A stretch of DNA of 64,000 nucleotides from Hydrogenophilaceae bacterium. Lineage in GTDB: Bacteria > Pseudomonadota > Gammaproteobacteria > Burkholderiales > Thiobacillaceae. Position numbers and translations under genes: made by a program. Positions 63,319-64,000 of the stretch are shown here, piece after piece. The notes under the pieces are model-generated. The model did not search any database, was not told where the DNA came from, and was given only the letters and a program-made list of their open reading frames with translations. Every line of letters starts with the position of its first letter. Within the stretch, counting starts at the first letter, position 1. The stretch lies in contig JANJWO010000033.1 of NCBI GenBank assembly GCA_024709485.1, forward strand, positions 1-64,000. Reading direction: 5' to 3'.

Positions 63319-63762
63319 ATGGCATTCATGGACATTCAGGAAATCATGCGGCATTTGCCGCACCGCTATCCGTTTCTGCTGGTGGACCGCGTGCTCGAAT
63401 GCGAGCCCGGCAAGCACATCGTCGCGCTCAAGAACGTGACCATGAACGAGCCGCATTTCCCCGGCCATTTCCCGCATCACCCGGTGATGCCGGGGGTGCT
63501 GATCCTGGAAGCGCTGGCGCAGGCGGCGGCGGTGCTGTCCTATGTGACCGAGAACAAGGTGCCGGATGAGGATTCCGTGGTGTATTTCGCCGGCATCGAC
63601 GGCGCCCGCTTCAAGAAGCCGGTGATGCCGGGCGATCAGTTGATCCTCAAGGCCGAAATCCTGCGCAACATGCGCGGCATCTGGAAGTACGCCACGCGCG
63701 CCGAGGTCGACGGCGAGGTGGCGGCCGAAGCGGAAATGATGGCCGCGCTCAGGAACATGTAA
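63319..63762 (+). CDS. fabZ: 3-hydroxyacyl-ACP dehydratase FabZ
   Basis: [42 protein letters not shown]. Confidence 0.98.
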   Translation: MAFMDIQEIMRHLPHRYPFLLVDRVLECEPGKHIVALKNVTMNEPHFPGHFPHHPVMPGVLILEALAQAAAVLSYVTENKVPDEDSVVYFAGIDGARFKKPVMPGDQLILKAEILRNMRGIWKYATRAEVDGEVAAEAEMMAALRNM

Positions 63763-64000
63763 TGCCGCAGGTTCATCCCACTGCAATCGTCGAGCCGGGC
63801 GCCAGGCTCGCCAAGGATGTGACAGTCGGCCCCTACGCCGTCATCGGCCCGCACGTCGAAATCGGCGAAGGCACGACGGTGGGCGCGCATGCCGTCATTA
63901 CCGGGCGTACGCGCATCGGCAAGGGCAACCGCATTTTCCAGTTCGTCTCGCTGGGCGAAATCCCGCAGGACAAGAAGTATGCCGGCGAGCCGACGCGCCT
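63762..64000 (+). CDS. lpxA: UDP-N-acetylglucosamine acyltransferase (partial, truncated by window end)
   Basis: [80 protein letters not shown]. Confidence 0.96.
   Translation, partial: MPQVHPTAIVEPGARLAKDVTVGPYAVIGPHVEIGEGTTVGAHAVITGRTRIGKGNRIFQFVSLGEIPQDKKYAGEPTR

Overview
GC-rich bacterial chromosome segment. Gene order and protein motifs suggest a betaproteobacterium, possibly Rhodocyclales/Nitrosomonadales (inference). Most of the window is housekeeping. Two conserved superclusters are easily recognised: ndk-rlmN-pilF-rodZ-ispG-hisS-yfgM-bamB-der-[galT, GGDEF/EAL]-hfq-hflX-hflK-hflC-DUF2065-hisZ-purA, and rpsB-tsf-pyrH-frr-uppS-cdsA-dxr-rseP-bamA-skp-lpxD-fabZ-lpxA (lpxA cut by the window end). 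Other genes include accA, tilS, an ABC-F ATPase, a class III nucleotide cyclase, a DsrC-like protein, a Pat-like acetyltransferase divergent from an HDAC-like deacetylase, rnr, rlmB, hpt/mtnP, def, glnD and map. There is one tRNA-Leu(CAG). I see no CRISPR array, prophage, transposase, rRNA operon or obvious defence/biosynthetic island. The most interesting non-genic signal is a family of intergenic dyad repeats whose arms are built from ~9-nt NNNCAGAGG units. Five clear or degenerate copies occur, plus one 8-nt GACAAGAG variant, and three of the six lie in successive gaps of the ispG-hisS-yfgM-bamB-der operon. The main coding anomalies are a TilS that has lost its HxxDDQxET-type motif in frame, an apparent 1-nt frameshift at the end of an L,D-transpeptidase, a probable CTG start for hflX, and a DsrC-like protein without its C-terminal cysteine. 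All calls are from reading the sequence; no database search was run.
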